Assembly: GCF_003752405.1 (NCBI RefSeq)
Contig: NZ_RKHK01000001.1
Location: 2,666,001-2,730,000, forward strand
Origin: Bogoriella caseilytica
GTDB lineage: Bacteria; Actinomycetota; Actinomycetes; Actinomycetales; Actinomycetaceae
Length of the DNA stretch: 64,000 nucleotides
Reading direction: 5' to 3'
Under the pieces are notes generated by a model that saw only the letters and a program-made list of their open reading frames with translations, did not search any database and was not told the DNA's origin. Shown here piece after piece: positions 41,443 through 50,396 of the stretch. Within the stretch, counting starts at the first letter, position 1. Each line of letters begins with the position of its first letter. A program made the position numbers and the translations under genes.

Positions 41443-42792
41443 TCACTGTTCGCGTGGCACCACCACGGCGGGTGTGCCGCTGGATTCCGGGGCACTGGAA
41501 CGCTCGTGTTCCGTGCCCATGACCTCCTGGAGCCGGGCGTAACGCGCGACCAGAGTCGTCTCGGAGAGCGTCAATCGCGCTGGCCGCTCGGCCGGATCAG
41601 CATCGAGAAGTTCGGCGATGGGGTAGAGGTACTGCTGACCGTCGCGGTCGTTGGCCACGCCGGCCCACTCAAGACCGGTGACCCGGACCTCACCCGTGGC
41701 CGCTGCTTCGACGGTCGCGACCACCATGGTCCCGGTCGCCGTCTCGGGTGCGCAGCAGTGGTCACTCTGGTTGGAGATGAAGTTGCCCATGGACCACACC
41801 ACGGGCATGCCGGTTCCGTGGGGGCCGCCGTCGAGGGTCTCGATGGGTTGGGGGGTGTGGGAGTGGTTGCCGTAGATGAGGTCGATCTGGCCGTCGGCGG
41901 CCAGTGCTTCGGCGATCTCGAGTTGTTCGGTGACGGGTTCGTGGACGTATTCGATGCCCCAGTGCAGGGAGGCGATGACGAGGTCTGCGCCGTCTTCGCG
42001 GGCTTGGCGTGCTTGTTCGCTGAGGCGGTCGGGGTCGGCGTCGGAGACCATCCAGGGTTGATCGGCCGGTGGGGGCAGTCCGTTGTCGATGGTGGTGCCG
42101 GCGATGTGGGCGATGGTGATTTCTCGTCCGCCGCGTTCGAGGACGTAGAGCTGGGGTTGTTCGGCTTCGGTCTCGGTGCGCGCGGTGCCCACATGCCCCA
42201 TCCCCGCCTCATCGAAGACCTCGAGGGTGTGCACGACCCCGGCAACGCCTCGGTCCATCGAGTGGTTGTTCGCCGTCGTGCAGCCGTCGAAGCCCAACTC
42301 GCCCAACCCGGCCACGATCGGTGCCGGGGCGCCGAAGGTGGGGTAGTAGGTGATCTCCTGGCCCGGAGGGGCGATGGGTACCTCCAGGGAGCACAGAGCG
42401 AGGTCCGCGCCGGCGATCCAGTGCTCCACCCCGGCCATCAACGGGTAGAAGTCCCAGCCCTGCCCACCGCCGGCCTCCGTCGCTTCCCGCTCGGCAGAGA
42501 GCACCACCCACGGGTGGGGGAGGACATCACCGGAGGAGACGATGGTGAACTCTGCGGCCTCGAACTCGGGCTCCGGCTCGACGTCGGGCGACTCCGGAGC
42601 GACCTCCGGCGTCTCCGGCTCGGTGGCGGGCGTCTCCGGCTCCGGGGCGGCAGTGCGACTCGGCGCGTGGGGCGGATCGGGGTCGGACACGCCCGGGCTG
42701 CTGGGTGTGCATGCCAGGAGCGTCAGCGCCGCCGCGAGACTCGGGCCGATCACGAATCGGCGGCGGCGCGCGGCAGTGTGGACAACCCTCAT
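41443..42792 (-). CDS. CapA-like metallophosphatase lipoprotein, copy 2
   Basis: Paralogue of the preceding gene, 449 residues from ATG 42792 (MRVVHTAARRRRFVIGPSLA). Lipobox LLAC near residue 27, then a Glu/Pro-rich linker. Motifs match copy 1: SSGDVLPHPWV, TANNHSMDRG, LHWGIEY, GNHSHTPQPIE and WSMGNFISNQ. The metal-site set is intact, so both copies look functional. N-terminus, linker, the central stretch and the last about 100 residues have diverged while two inner patches are identical in DNA. Own -10 at leaderless spacing, so each copy has its own promoter. Confidence 0.88.
   Translation of the reverse strand: MRVVHTAARRRRFVIGPSLAAALTLLACTPSSPGVSDPDPPHAPSRTAAPEPETPATEPETPEVAPESPDVEPEPEFEAAEFTIVSSGDVLPHPWVVLSAEREATEAGGGQGWDFYPLMAGVEHWIAGADLALCSLEVPIAPPGQEITYYPTFGAPAPIVAGLGELGFDGCTTANNHSMDRGVAGVVHTLEVFDEAGMGHVGTARTETEAEQPQLYVLERGGREITIAHIAGTTIDNGLPPPADQPWMVSDADPDRLSEQARQAREDGADLVIASLHWGIEYVHEPVTEQLEIAEALAADGQIDLIYGNHSHTPQPIETLDGGPHGTGMPVVWSMGNFISNQSDHCCAPETATGTMVVATVEAAATGEVRVTGLEWAGVANDRDGQQYLYPIAELLDADPAERPARLTLSETTLVARYARLQEVMGTEHERSSAPESSGTPAVVVPREQ
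41767..42215. repeat. 449-bp identical tract, copy 2 (partner 40379-40827)
   Basis: Second member of the identical pair. A second reading frame on the same strand also translates identically in both copies, which supports nucleotide identity and not only protein conservation. Confidence 0.9.
42368..42462. repeat. 95-bp identical tract, copy 2 (partner 40980-41074)
   Basis: Second member of the shorter identical pair, same 1388-nt offset. Confidence 0.88.
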
Positions 42793-42799
42793 GAGCGCG

Positions 42800-42805
42800 A
42801 GGTTA
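42800..42805 (-). promoter_or_regulatory. -10 element of leaderless CapA-like copy 2
   Basis: Minus-strand TAACCT ends 7 nt before the ATG at 42792. Confidence 0.55.
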
Positions 42806-42962
42806 CCGGCACGGGAGCCGTGCTCTGGCGAGAAACCTGGCACGGCGACACGCCAGCCCAGGGGCCTGGGAACGCCACTGTGGCGTGCCGAGCGCCCATA
42901 ACGATCCGGTCGCACTCTGGTGAACCGCCGCACAGTGACTTTCGGGTCTATCGTTGCCGTCC

Positions 42963-42968
42963 TATGGT
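42963..42968 (+). promoter_or_regulatory. -10 element of a leaderless pgsA transcript
   Basis: TATGGT ends 7 nt before GTG 42976. The ATG inside this hexamer (42964) is the competing upstream start. Confidence 0.45.
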
Positions 42969-42975
42969 GTCCCTC

Positions 42976-43734
42976 GTGTCTCAAGAGCAGTCAACCTCTA
43001 CGGAGACTGACGTACCAGCTGAGCAACCCCCGTTGCTGAACATCGCCAACGCACTGACGGTGCTGCGGCTGGTTCTCGTCCCGGTCTTCATCGCCATCTT
43101 CCTGGCCGGCGCCGTCGGCGACCTCACCGGAACGGTCGGATACTCGCTGACCGCGCTGGGCGTTTTCGCTCTGGCCGCGGCCACCGACAAGCTCGACGGC
43201 TCGATCGCGCGCGCCCGCGGCCTGGTCACGAACTTCGGCAAGCTCGCCGACCCCATTGCCGACAAGGCGCTGGTCATCGCCGCCCTGGTGTTGCTTTCCT
43301 GGTCCACGGTGCTGCCCTGGTGGGTCACCATCGTCATCATCGTGCGTGAGCTCGGCATCACCCTGCTGCGCTTCGTGATGGTCCGGCGCGCCGTCATGGC
43401 CGCCTCCCAGGGCGGCAAGATCAAGGCCGTCTTCCAGTTCGCCTTCATCATGGTGCTCCTGGTGCCGTGGGGGCAGATGGTCCCCGGTGGCGTGGCTGAC
43501 GTGCTGCACCTGGCTGGATGGGCATTGGCCCTGATCGCCGTGGCGATCACGGTGGTGACGGGTCTGGACTACGTCGTCAGTGCCGTGCGCATCTCCCGCT
43601 CCACCCAGCAGGAGCGGCAAGCTCCCACAGCCGACTCTGCGTCTGCTGCGGAGGAGGACTCCCTGCACGCCGGCCACGAGCTCGACGACGTCTGCTCCTC
43701 CTTGGAGCGCGCACCAGAACAGGAACTGCGCTGA
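42976..43734 (+). CDS. pgsA: CDP-diacylglycerol-glycerol-3-phosphate 3-phosphatidyltransferase
   Basis: Makes phosphatidylglycerol phosphate from CDP-DAG. 252 residues from GTG 42976; ATG 42964 would add four. Four to six membrane helices. The CDP-alcohol phosphotransferase signature is complete: DKLDGSIARARGLVTNFGKL then ADPIADK (D-G-x2-A-R-x8-G-x3-D-x3-D). NIANALTVLRLVLVPVF opens the membrane part. The acidic C-terminal 45 residues are unusual for the family. The frame is open far upstream, antisense to the capA-like gene; that part is not coding. cinA follows. Confidence 0.93.
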   Translation: MSQEQSTSTETDVPAEQPPLLNIANALTVLRLVLVPVFIAIFLAGAVGDLTGTVGYSLTALGVFALAAATDKLDGSIARARGLVTNFGKLADPIADKALVIAALVLLSWSTVLPWWVTIVIIVRELGITLLRFVMVRRAVMAASQGGKIKAVFQFAFIMVLLVPWGQMVPGGVADVLHLAGWALALIAVAITVVTGLDYVVSAVRISRSTQQERQAPTADSASAAEEDSLHAGHELDDVCSSLERAPEQELR

Positions 43735-43802
43735 ACGATCCTGATTCACCACGCCCGCACTCGGGAGACCGATCCCGAGGGCAGGCTGAGGGTCGCACCG
43801 AA

Positions 43803-44312
43803 GTGGCTCAGGTGGGCCACGTCAGCCCAGAAGCGGCGGGCCGGGCTTCGCGCGCCCAGGCCGTGATCGCCGCACTCAACGCCCGCGGCGTCACCCTGGG
43901 CATCGCGGAGTCCCTGACCGGGGGAATTCTGTGTGACGCCTTCGTCTCGGTCCCCGGGACCTCCGCAGTGCTGCGTGGCAGCGTCACCGCCTACGCCCCG
44001 GATGCGAAGTCGCGGGTCCTCGGCGTGGACAGTGCGTTGCTCGATGAGCACGGCACCGTGCACCCGGAGGTCGCACGGCAGATGGCACGCGGGGCGTGTG
44101 AGATCTTCGAGGCCGACTACGCCGTGGCCACCACCGGCGTGGCCGGTCCCGGGCCTTCGGACGGACACCCCGCCGGGACTGTCTACCTCGCGGCCATCGG
44201 CCCGCGCGTGACGGCCACCCGGTACCTGCTTCTGTCCGGCCCTCGCGCTGCAGTGAGGACAGCGGCGGTCGAGGCGGGGCTGGCACTGCTGGGTGAGGTG
44301 CTCCGAGATTGA
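43803..44312 (+). CDS. pncC: CinA C-terminal domain protein (nicotinamide mononucleotide deamidase)
   Basis: Stand-alone CinA_C/PncC domain, which deamidates NMN for NAD recycling. 169 residues from GTG 43803 (GTG 43812 also possible). Motifs: IAESLTGGILCDAFVSVPG, AYAPDAKSRVLGV and ATTGVAGPGPSDGHPAGTVY. The N-terminal MoCF-like domain of full CinA is absent. It lies 68 nt after pgsA; pgsA-cinA-clgR is a standard actinobacterial order. Confidence 0.92.
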   Translation: MAQVGHVSPEAAGRASRAQAVIAALNARGVTLGIAESLTGGILCDAFVSVPGTSAVLRGSVTAYAPDAKSRVLGVDSALLDEHGTVHPEVARQMARGACEIFEADYAVATTGVAGPGPSDGHPAGTVYLAAIGPRVTATRYLLLSGPRAAVRTAAVEAGLALLGEVLRD

Positions 44313-44421
44313 GACGGGGAACAAAGCAAGGCGCCGTGTCGTTCCATCCGTGTAGCGTAGAAAACCATCACAGGGCTGGGTCGCCAGTCAGCCCGAGGTA
44401 TCGGGGAGAGGAGGCAGGGAA

Positions 44422-44745
44422 ATGATCATGTTCCGCCGGGAAATCGGGGACGTGCTCCGCGAGGCGCGCCAACGTCAGGGTCGGACCCTGCGTGAGGTCT
44501 CATCAGCTGCACGGGTGTCGCTGGGATATCTCTCCGAGGTCGAGCGAGGCCAGAAGGAAGCCTCCTCAGAGTTGCTTGCCTCGATCTGCGAGGCTTTGAA
44601 CGTGCCGTTGAGCTTCGTCCTGCGCGCCGTCTCGGATCGTGTGGCCGTGGTGGAGGGCGTCGCGATTCCGGACACCGTGCCGGAGGACCTGTTCCGGCCC
44701 GAGGATCTGCTCGGCGACCGCGATCTGCTCGAACCGGTCGGCTGA
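44422..44745 (+). CDS. clgR: ClgR-type XRE family transcriptional regulator
   Basis: Small Xre regulator, 107 residues. Helix-turn-helix: [20 protein letters not shown] then [20 protein letters not shown]. ClgR homologues activate clp protease genes and are themselves Clp substrates through C-terminal residues; the end here is LLEPVG, not the typical Ala-Ala. AGGAGG at 44409-44414 fixes ATG 44422. TAGCGT at 44353-44358 is a possible -10 with a leader of about 57 nt. The name follows fold and position after pgsA-cinA. Confidence 0.85.
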   Translation: MIMFRREIGDVLREARQRQGRTLREVSSAARVSLGYLSEVERGQKEASSELLASICEALNVPLSFVLRAVSDRVAVVEGVAIPDTVPEDLFRPEDLLGDRDLLEPVG

Positions 44746-44763
44746 GACCCTTCTCGCTGTGGC

Positions 44764-44799
44764 CGGATGTGCCCGGTCCGTCAGGGCCGGGCACATCCG
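44764..44799. terminator. Hairpin between clgR and nei
   Basis: CGGATGTGCCCGG (44764-44776) pairs with 44787-44799 and extends inward by three pairs to a 16-bp stem with loop GTCA. Convergent genes; no T-run. Confidence 0.75.
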
Positions 44800-44821
44800 C
44801 ACCTCCCGTGCGCGCACCGGG

Positions 44822-45670
44822 TCAGCTCTGCCGCTGGCAGCCGGGGCACCAGAAGATCGGCCGCGTCCCCAGGCCTGATCCAGGCTCCCCGATGCCGGCA
44901 TCGGGATCACCGGCCTGAGCCACGCCTCGTGCGATGAGCTGGCCGCAGCGACGGCACGGCCGGTTGAGTCGGCTGTGCACGTTGCTCCGGGGACCCTCCT
45001 CGCCCGTGGCGGTCGGGGTGCGCGCCATCGCGGAACGCCACATGAGCTGACGTCCGGCGCTCAGCAGGGCTGTCGCGGTCTCGGCGTCGAGGTCACCGCA
45101 GGCCAACCACGGCCACACTCGATGGTGCCAGAGCGTCTCCGCGCAGTAGATGGTGCCGAATCCGGCGATGACGCGCTGATCCAGGAGCGCTTCGCAGACG
45201 GGTCGCTGGCCTTGGTCCACCAGACGTACCGCACTCGCAGGGGCATCGAAGTCCGGCGCCAGTACATCGGGTCCGAGGTGACCGATGACCTGGTGCTCAT
45301 CACGCGTGGCCACGAGATTCACCATCCCGAGTTCGATTCCCAGCGCTGTCCAGGCCGGGGTCGCGAGCACTGCCCGCACGCGAGGTGAGCGGTCCGCCCT
45401 TCGCCCGCTGCCGCGTCCCGCGGAGGTCAGCTCGGACGTGGCGATGATCCGCCATACCCCGTCCATCCGCAGGTGTGTGTGCAAGGTCCGGCCATCATCC
45501 AGTCGCGCCAAGAGGTTCTTGCCGTGCGTCGCGTGGCCGGTGATCACCCGGCCACGGAGGTCGTACCCGCCTACGCTCGGCCACCGCAGTTCACCGCGGC
45601 TGAGCCGTTGCCCCGCCAGGGCCTGGTCCAGTCGGCGCGCCACACGCAGCACGATGTCACCCTCGGGCAC
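44822..45670 (-). CDS. nei: Fpg/Nei family DNA glycosylase (endonuclease VIII type)
   Basis: Base-excision-repair glycosylase/AP lyase. 282 residues. N-terminal catalytic PEGD (PEG type marks Nei rather than Fpg, which has PELPE), then LHTHLRMDGVWR, helix-two-turn-helix region LLDQRVIAGFGTIYCAETLW and a C-terminal zinc finger with CRRC and CPGC. Start GTG with GGAGAAACC before it. Between nei and aroD there are only 12 nt, so they form one minus-strand unit. Confidence 0.9.
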   Translation of the reverse strand: MPEGDIVLRVARRLDQALAGQRLSRGELRWPSVGGYDLRGRVITGHATHGKNLLARLDDGRTLHTHLRMDGVWRIIATSELTSAGRGSGRRADRSPRVRAVLATPAWTALGIELGMVNLVATRDEHQVIGHLGPDVLAPDFDAPASAVRLVDQGQRPVCEALLDQRVIAGFGTIYCAETLWHHRVWPWLACGDLDAETATALLSAGRQLMWRSAMARTPTATGEEGPRSNVHSRLNRPCRRCGQLIARGVAQAGDPDAGIGEPGSGLGTRPIFWCPGCQRQS

Positions 45671-45682
45671 GGTTTCTCCCGC

Positions 45683-46438
45683 CTAGCCGGCCGCCCGGAT
45701 CGCCCGGAGCGCGGCATGAAGCTGGGCCAAGCCGGGCTGACCGGGAGCGGAGGAGCGCCCGGCGCTGGCGAAGGTCCCCGCTGATCCGAACAGGTGACCG
45801 GTCAAGCGGGTCACCATCCCTATGGCTCCCATGGACATGGTCATGACGGGCGTGTGGTGGTGCGCAGTGAACTCGGCGGTGGCCTCCAGCAGGGCCGCGG
45901 AGTCGCGCGGAGAGCCCGGTGTGACCGCCAGCTTCACCACCTCAGCACCCGTGGCCTGCATGGCGAGCAGGTGATCGACCATGGCATGCACCGGTGGGGT
46001 GTGTGCGAAGTCGTGCGCGGAGACCACGACGGCGGTGCCGTTCTCGCGCGCGCAGGCCCGGATCTCCTCGACGAAGGCGCCACCGTAGGCGAACTCGACA
46101 TCGACGGCTGCCACGCCGGCGGTCGAGGCGAGGGCGGTCAGGATCTGCATACTGTCCGCGTTGCGGACACCAGCGGCACCACCTTCGTCGGCAGAGCGCA
46201 GCGTTGCGAGCAGCGGGACGGGGGAGAGCACGCCGCTCACGGCGCGAGCGGTCTCCGCGGCGTGGTGGGCATCGAGCGTGGCGAGGTGATCGGCACGCCA
46301 TTCCACGACGTCCGGCCGCTCACCCGCGCCGAGGGCGGCCAGCGACGCCGCCTGAGTGAGCACATCGGCGGGCTGCGCCGCGAGGACGGGCACCAGGACG
46401 GCAGGGGAGCGCTCCGGAGCGAAGGGCAAGGGCATCAC
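45683..46438 (-). CDS. aroD: Type I 3-dehydroquinate dehydratase
   Basis: Third step of the shikimate pathway through a Schiff base. 251 residues from GTG 46438 (ATG 46435 is next). Motifs: VVEWRADHL (acidic pair), VVVSAHDFAHTP with the catalytic His, EVVKLAVTPGS with the Schiff-base Lys, and MSMGAIGMVTRLTGHLFGSA. Type I is less common in actinobacteria than type II AroQ. The frame is open far upstream of the start, over the oleA promoter; that part has no coding look. Confidence 0.9.
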   Translation of the reverse strand: MMPLPFAPERSPAVLVPVLAAQPADVLTQAASLAALGAGERPDVVEWRADHLATLDAHHAAETARAVSGVLSPVPLLATLRSADEGGAAGVRNADSMQILTALASTAGVAAVDVEFAYGGAFVEEIRACARENGTAVVVSAHDFAHTPPVHAMVDHLLAMQATGAEVVKLAVTPGSPRDSAALLEATAEFTAHHHTPVMTMSMGAIGMVTRLTGHLFGSAGTFASAGRSSAPGQPGLAQLHAALRAIRAAG

Positions 46439-46444
46439 CTGCGC

Positions 46445-46450
46445 ATCGTA
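46445..46450 (-). promoter_or_regulatory. -10 element of a leaderless aroD transcript
   Basis: Minus-strand TACGAT ends 6 nt before GTG 46438. Confidence 0.45.
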
Positions 46451-46634
46451 GGCCCCGCGTGCTTCCCGAGCCGAGCCGCCTCGAGCAGCCCGGTGGCCAG
46501 TCCCCCGGCCACTCCCAGGACAGCACAGGAAGAGCACAAGACGAACGGCGGCATCAATGAGTTCCCACCAGCGCTCGATCTGTGACTGATTGCCCAGGGG
46601 ATGAGGCTGGTCTGCGCAGGACCGCGACCTTCCG

Positions 46635-46640
46635 TAATCT
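46635..46640 (+). promoter_or_regulatory. -10 element of a leaderless oleA transcript
   Basis: TAATCT, one of the best matches in the window, ends 7 nt before GTG 46648. No clear -35 was seen. Confidence 0.6.
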
Positions 46641-46647
46641 TGACCAA

Positions 46648-47676
46648 GTGATCCCGGGCAACTCCACTTTTCGCTACCGCGACGCCGCCATTGTCGGCCT
46701 CTCCCACATCGAGGCTCCGCAGGTGGTGTCCTCCGCAGAGTTCGAGGAGCGCCTTGCGCCGGCCCGCAAGCGGCTGAAGCTGCCCAATAACCTGCTCGAG
46801 CGGGTCTCGGGCGTGATCGAACGGCGCTGGTGGCACCGCGATACCGACTTCGAGGACATGGCCGCGGAGGCGGGCTCCAAAGCACTGGCAGCGGCCGGCG
46901 TGGATGCCGCTGACGTGGGCCTGCTCATCAACACCTCGGTCTCCCGCGCTCAGTTGGAGCCCTCGGTCTCGGTCCGTGTGCACCACCGCATGGGTCTGCC
47001 GTCCTCCGCATTGAACTTCGACATCACCAATGCCTGCCTCGGCTTCGTGAACGGGTTGCAGATGGCCGCGGCGATGATCGATGCCGGGCAGATCGACCAC
47101 GCCGTGGTGGTCAACGCCGAAGATGTGCGCGGCACCCAGGAGGACACCATCGCGCGTCTCGGACAGGACGGCACCACGCGGCAGGACTTCTCCGATCAGT
47201 TCGCCTCCCTCACGCTCGGTGACGGCGCCGCAGCCGCCGTGGTCTCGCGTGCCTCACTGCGCCCGGACGGTCACCGCATCGTCGGCGCAGTGGCGCGCTC
47301 CGGCTCCGAGCACCACCAGCTCTGCATCGGTTCGGTGGGCAAGATGAGCACCGATACCAAGGGGCTGCTCGAGAACGGTCTCAAGCTCGTGGTGGACGCG
47401 TGGCGCGAGGCCGAGGGGAACGGCTGGGAGTTCTCCGGTATGGACCGGTACGTGACTCACCAGATCTCCACGCCGTACACCAAGGCCATCATCGATGCGG
47501 TGGACCTCGACCCCCGTGCCGTGCCGATCACCTTCGACAAATGGGGCAACGTGGGGCCCGCCGCGATCGCGATGACCCTCTCGGAGCAGTCCGAGAACCT
47601 CGAACCTGGTGATCGCGTGATGTGCCTGGGGGTGGGCTCCGGCCTGAACACCGCCATGCTGGAACTCGCGTGGTGA
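46648..47676 (+). CDS. oleA: OleA: acyl-CoA condensing thiolase for olefin synthesis
   Basis: Head-to-head Claisen condensation of two fatty acyl-CoAs to a 2-alkyl-3-ketoacid, first step to long-chain alkenes. 342 residues of the FabH/KASIII fold. Nucleophile Cys 130 in ITNACLGFVNGL; His in VTHQISTPYTKAI; Asn in KWGNVGPAAIAM; the OleA-type TSVSRAQLEPSVSVRVHHRM contains the Glu-Pro-Ser typical of OleA in place of the FabH sequence. GTG 46648 fits leaderless expression; a frame open to 46582 lacks a site. Its stop overlaps oleBC by 4 nt. A FabH role is less likely given the two partners downstream. Confidence 0.9.
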   Translation: MIPGNSTFRYRDAAIVGLSHIEAPQVVSSAEFEERLAPARKRLKLPNNLLERVSGVIERRWWHRDTDFEDMAAEAGSKALAAAGVDAADVGLLINTSVSRAQLEPSVSVRVHHRMGLPSSALNFDITNACLGFVNGLQMAAAMIDAGQIDHAVVVNAEDVRGTQEDTIARLGQDGTTRQDFSDQFASLTLGDGAAAAVVSRASLRPDGHRIVGAVARSGSEHHQLCIGSVGKMSTDTKGLLENGLKLVVDAWREAEGNGWEFSGMDRYVTHQISTPYTKAIIDAVDLDPRAVPITFDKWGNVGPAAIAMTLSEQSENLEPGDRVMCLGVGSGLNTAMLELAW

Positions 47677-50396
47677 CCGGCGCCGACGACCTCACGGCGA
47701 ACGAGTCCTCGGTCCGCCGCGACGAGCTCTGGCCCGGCGTTCCCGCCTCATGGTCGCATCACGGCGTCGCCGGCGGCCTTCACTGGCACTACCTCGACAA
47801 CCTCACGGATCTGCGCGCCGCCGGTCTGGAGCCACGGGGCACCATCCTGGCCGTTCACGGCAACCCCACCTGGTCGTACGTGTGGCGCACCGTCCTCGAT
47901 GCCGGCCTCGCCGCAGCGTGGCGCGTCGTGGCGGTCGACCAGATCGGCATGGGTCATTCCGAACGACCCCCCTCACCCCCCGGTCAGCCCCGCCGTCTCG
48001 GGCAGCGTCTTGATGATCTGGCTGCCTTCACCGACGAACTCGGATTGTCCGGCGCGACCTGGGACGGCCGGCCGGTCATCCCCCTCGGTCACGACTGGGG
48101 TGGCGTGGTGGCCAGCGGGTGGGCCGGGCGGCATCCCCGGGAGACCGCGGCACTGATCCTGACCAACACTGGCCTGCACCAGGATGAGGGAGAGCATCTG
48201 CCCGCCCTGTTGCGCCTGGCCCTGATGCCCGGCGTGCTGCCGGGTGCCACCGAGCGCAGTCCGGCCTTCCTGCAAGCCACGCTCGCTCTCGCCGACCTCG
48301 ACGAGGACGTCAAGGACGCCTACCGCGCCCCGTACCGTTCTGCTCGCTCTCGTGCCGCCATCCGGGGCTTCGTGGAGGACATCCCGGCACACCCGGGGCA
48401 CCCGAGCCACGAGACCCTGGCGGAGGTGGCCGCGGGTATCAGCGACCTTGAGCGCCCCGCCCTGCTGCTCTGGGGCCCGCGCGATCCCGTCTTCCAGGAG
48501 CGTTACCTGCACGACCTGCTCCAGCGCCTCCCGCATGCCGATGTCCACCGTTTCGAGGGCGCCAGCCATCTGCTCCCGGAAGACGCCGACGTCGCCGGGG
48601 TCGCGTTGCGCTGGATCCAGCGCAGGATCGACGGCCTTCCGGCTGCCGGGCCGCTGACCACCGACCCCACGGGGACCGAACGACCCTTCCAGCCGATCTG
48701 GTCGGCCATGCAGGAGCAGGGATCCGATCCCCAGTCTGCAGCTCGTCCGGCGGTCGTTGCCATGACCGAGGACGCCGGGCCGCAGATCACCACCTGGGGG
48801 GAGCTGCTCGAACGCACCGAGCACCTGGCCCTGGGTCTGAGCGACTCCGGCGTCCGGGCCGGGCAGCGGGTCTCCTTGCTCATCCCGCCCGGCCCGGAGC
48901 TCACGGCGGCCCTCTTCGCCGTGCTCCGCCTCGGAGCGGTGGCGGTGGTTGCCGACGCCGGGCTGGGCGTGAGCGGACTGACCCGCGCGGTCCGCGGCGC
49001 ACGCCCCGACCACATCATCGGCATCGAGCGCGCGCTGGCCGCTGCGCGCACGCTGCGCTGGCCCGGGCAGCGCTACCTCGCCGCGGGCCTGGAGAGCAGC
49101 CCGTGGCGGCGGCGTGCCCTCGGCTATGCCGGCACCACCGGCGAGCTGGTGGAACGCGGCGAAGGAATGGCCCGTCGCGGCGCGAGCTTGCCCGGTGAGC
49201 CTGCGCCCGAGGACGACGCCGCGATCCTGTTCACCTCCGGTTCCACCGGACCCGCCAAGGGCGTGGTCCACACCCACCGGAGCCTGTCCGCGATGGTCGC
49301 CACCGTGGCAGAGATCTGCCAGCTATCGCCGGAACGGCCCTTCGTGGCGGGCTTCGCGCCCTTCGCCCTGCTGGGCACGGCCACTGGGGCGCCGAGCGCT
49401 GTTCCGGCGATGGACGTCACCGCTCCGGCCACCCTCACCGCCGCGGCACTGGGGGAGGCGGCAGCGGCCATCGGCGCCAGTGCCGTCTTCGCCTCGCCCT
49501 CGGCGCTGGAGAATGCCGTCCGCACCGCGGGAGGCCTGAGCGGCGCCGGCCGCGAGGCGCTGGCACAGGTCGAGATCTTCCTCTCCGCCGGTGCTCCCAT
49601 CTCGGCCTCGCGGCTCGCCCGGGCTCAGCAACTGCTGCCGAATGCCTCGCTGCGCACGCCCTATGGCATGACCGAGGCTCTCCCGGTCACCAACATCTCC
49701 CTCGAGGAGATCCTCGAGGCCGAATCCCAGGCCGCCGGCGTCTCTCCTGCGCGGCGCGGAACCTGCGTGGGGTTCCCCGTGCCGGGCGTCGAGGTGCGGA
49801 TCGCCGCGGTGGAGGCCGGTGCCCGTGTGGGTGACCCGACCCAGGACCCTCACGTCACCGGTGAGGTGGTGGTGCGCGGCCCGCACGTGAAGGATCGCTA
49901 CGACCGGCTCTGGGCCACCGAGGATGACTCGCGCACCTGGCCCGGCTGGCACCGCACCGGGGACGTCGGTCACCTCGATACCTCCGGCAGGCTCTGGATC
50001 GAGGGCCGGATGGCGCACCTCATCACCAGCGACCGCGGCATCGTGACCCCCGTCGGCATCGAGAACGCCGTGCTGGATCTGCCCGGGGTGCTGCGCGCAG
50101 CAGCGGTCGGCGTGGGGCCTGCCGGCACGCAGCGCCTGGTCGTGGTCGTCGAGACGGACCCCGCGTTCCACCGTGGTGCCCTCGCCGCGCCGGGCCTGGC
50201 GCCGCCCGGCCTGAGCCGCGCGGTCCGCTCAGCCTGCGCCGATGCCTTTGCCAGCGACCCGGTCGTCCCGGTCTCCGCCGTCCTGCGGGTACCGGTCATC
50301 CCGACCGACGTTCGGCACAACGCCAAGGTCGACCGATCACGGCTGGCCACCTGGGCCGCCGGCGTGCTCGCCGGCGGAAAGGTCGGTGCCCCATGA
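47673..50396 (+). CDS. oleBC: OleBC fusion: beta-lactone decarboxylase and beta-lactone synthetase
   Basis: One 907-residue protein joining two steps. Residues 1 to about 325: alpha/beta hydrolase like haloalkane dehalogenase (OleB), oxyanion region AVHGNPTWSYVWR, nucleophile Asp 141 in GHDWGG and His in EGASHLLPEDA; it turns the beta-lactone into a cis-alkene plus CO2. About 345-907: adenylating enzyme (OleC) with ILFTSGSTGPAKG near residue 520, TPYGMTEALPV, GWHRTGDVGHLD and C-terminal HNAKVDRS Lys; it makes the beta-lactone. Start GTG overlaps the oleA stop, and its stop overlaps oleD. OleBC fusions are known in Micrococcus. Confidence 0.9.
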   Translation: MTGADDLTANESSVRRDELWPGVPASWSHHGVAGGLHWHYLDNLTDLRAAGLEPRGTILAVHGNPTWSYVWRTVLDAGLAAAWRVVAVDQIGMGHSERPPSPPGQPRRLGQRLDDLAAFTDELGLSGATWDGRPVIPLGHDWGGVVASGWAGRHPRETAALILTNTGLHQDEGEHLPALLRLALMPGVLPGATERSPAFLQATLALADLDEDVKDAYRAPYRSARSRAAIRGFVEDIPAHPGHPSHETLAEVAAGISDLERPALLLWGPRDPVFQERYLHDLLQRLPHADVHRFEGASHLLPEDADVAGVALRWIQRRIDGLPAAGPLTTDPTGTERPFQPIWSAMQEQGSDPQSAARPAVVAMTEDAGPQITTWGELLERTEHLALGLSDSGVRAGQRVSLLIPPGPELTAALFAVLRLGAVAVVADAGLGVSGLTRAVRGARPDHIIGIERALAAARTLRWPGQRYLAAGLESSPWRRRALGYAGTTGELVERGEGMARRGASLPGEPAPEDDAAILFTSGSTGPAKGVVHTHRSLSAMVATVAEICQLSPERPFVAGFAPFALLGTATGAPSAVPAMDVTAPATLTAAALGEAAAAIGASAVFASPSALENAVRTAGGLSGAGREALAQVEIFLSAGAPISASRLARAQQLLPNASLRTPYGMTEALPVTNISLEEILEAESQAAGVSPARRGTCVGFPVPGVEVRIAAVEAGARVGDPTQDPHVTGEVVVRGPHVKDRYDRLWATEDDSRTWPGWHRTGDVGHLDTSGRLWIEGRMAHLITSDRGIVTPVGIENAVLDLPGVLRAAAVGVGPAGTQRLVVVVETDPAFHRGALAAPGLAPPGLSRAVRSACADAFASDPVVPVSAVLRVPVIPTDVRHNAKVDRSRLATWAAGVLAGGKVGAP

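Noticed and set aside
41293-42975. Upstream extension of pgsA antisense to the CapA-like gene
   Set aside because: The frame is open only by composition; the CapA-like gene has signal peptide, motifs and its own -10, and pgsA homology starts near 42976.
46439-46885. Upstream extension of aroD to 46885
   Set aside because: The added residues are Arg/Gly/Pro-rich without homology and would cover the oleA promoter; GTG 46438 has a -10 at the right distance.
46648-47676. Annotation of oleA as fabH (KASIII)
   Set aside because: Motifs around Glu-Pro-Ser and the coupling to OleBC and OleD fit OleA.
47673-48660. Haloalkane dehalogenase for the N-terminal part of OleBC
   Set aside because: The fold is shared, but fusion to an OleC-type ligase and the ole context point to beta-lactone decarboxylase.
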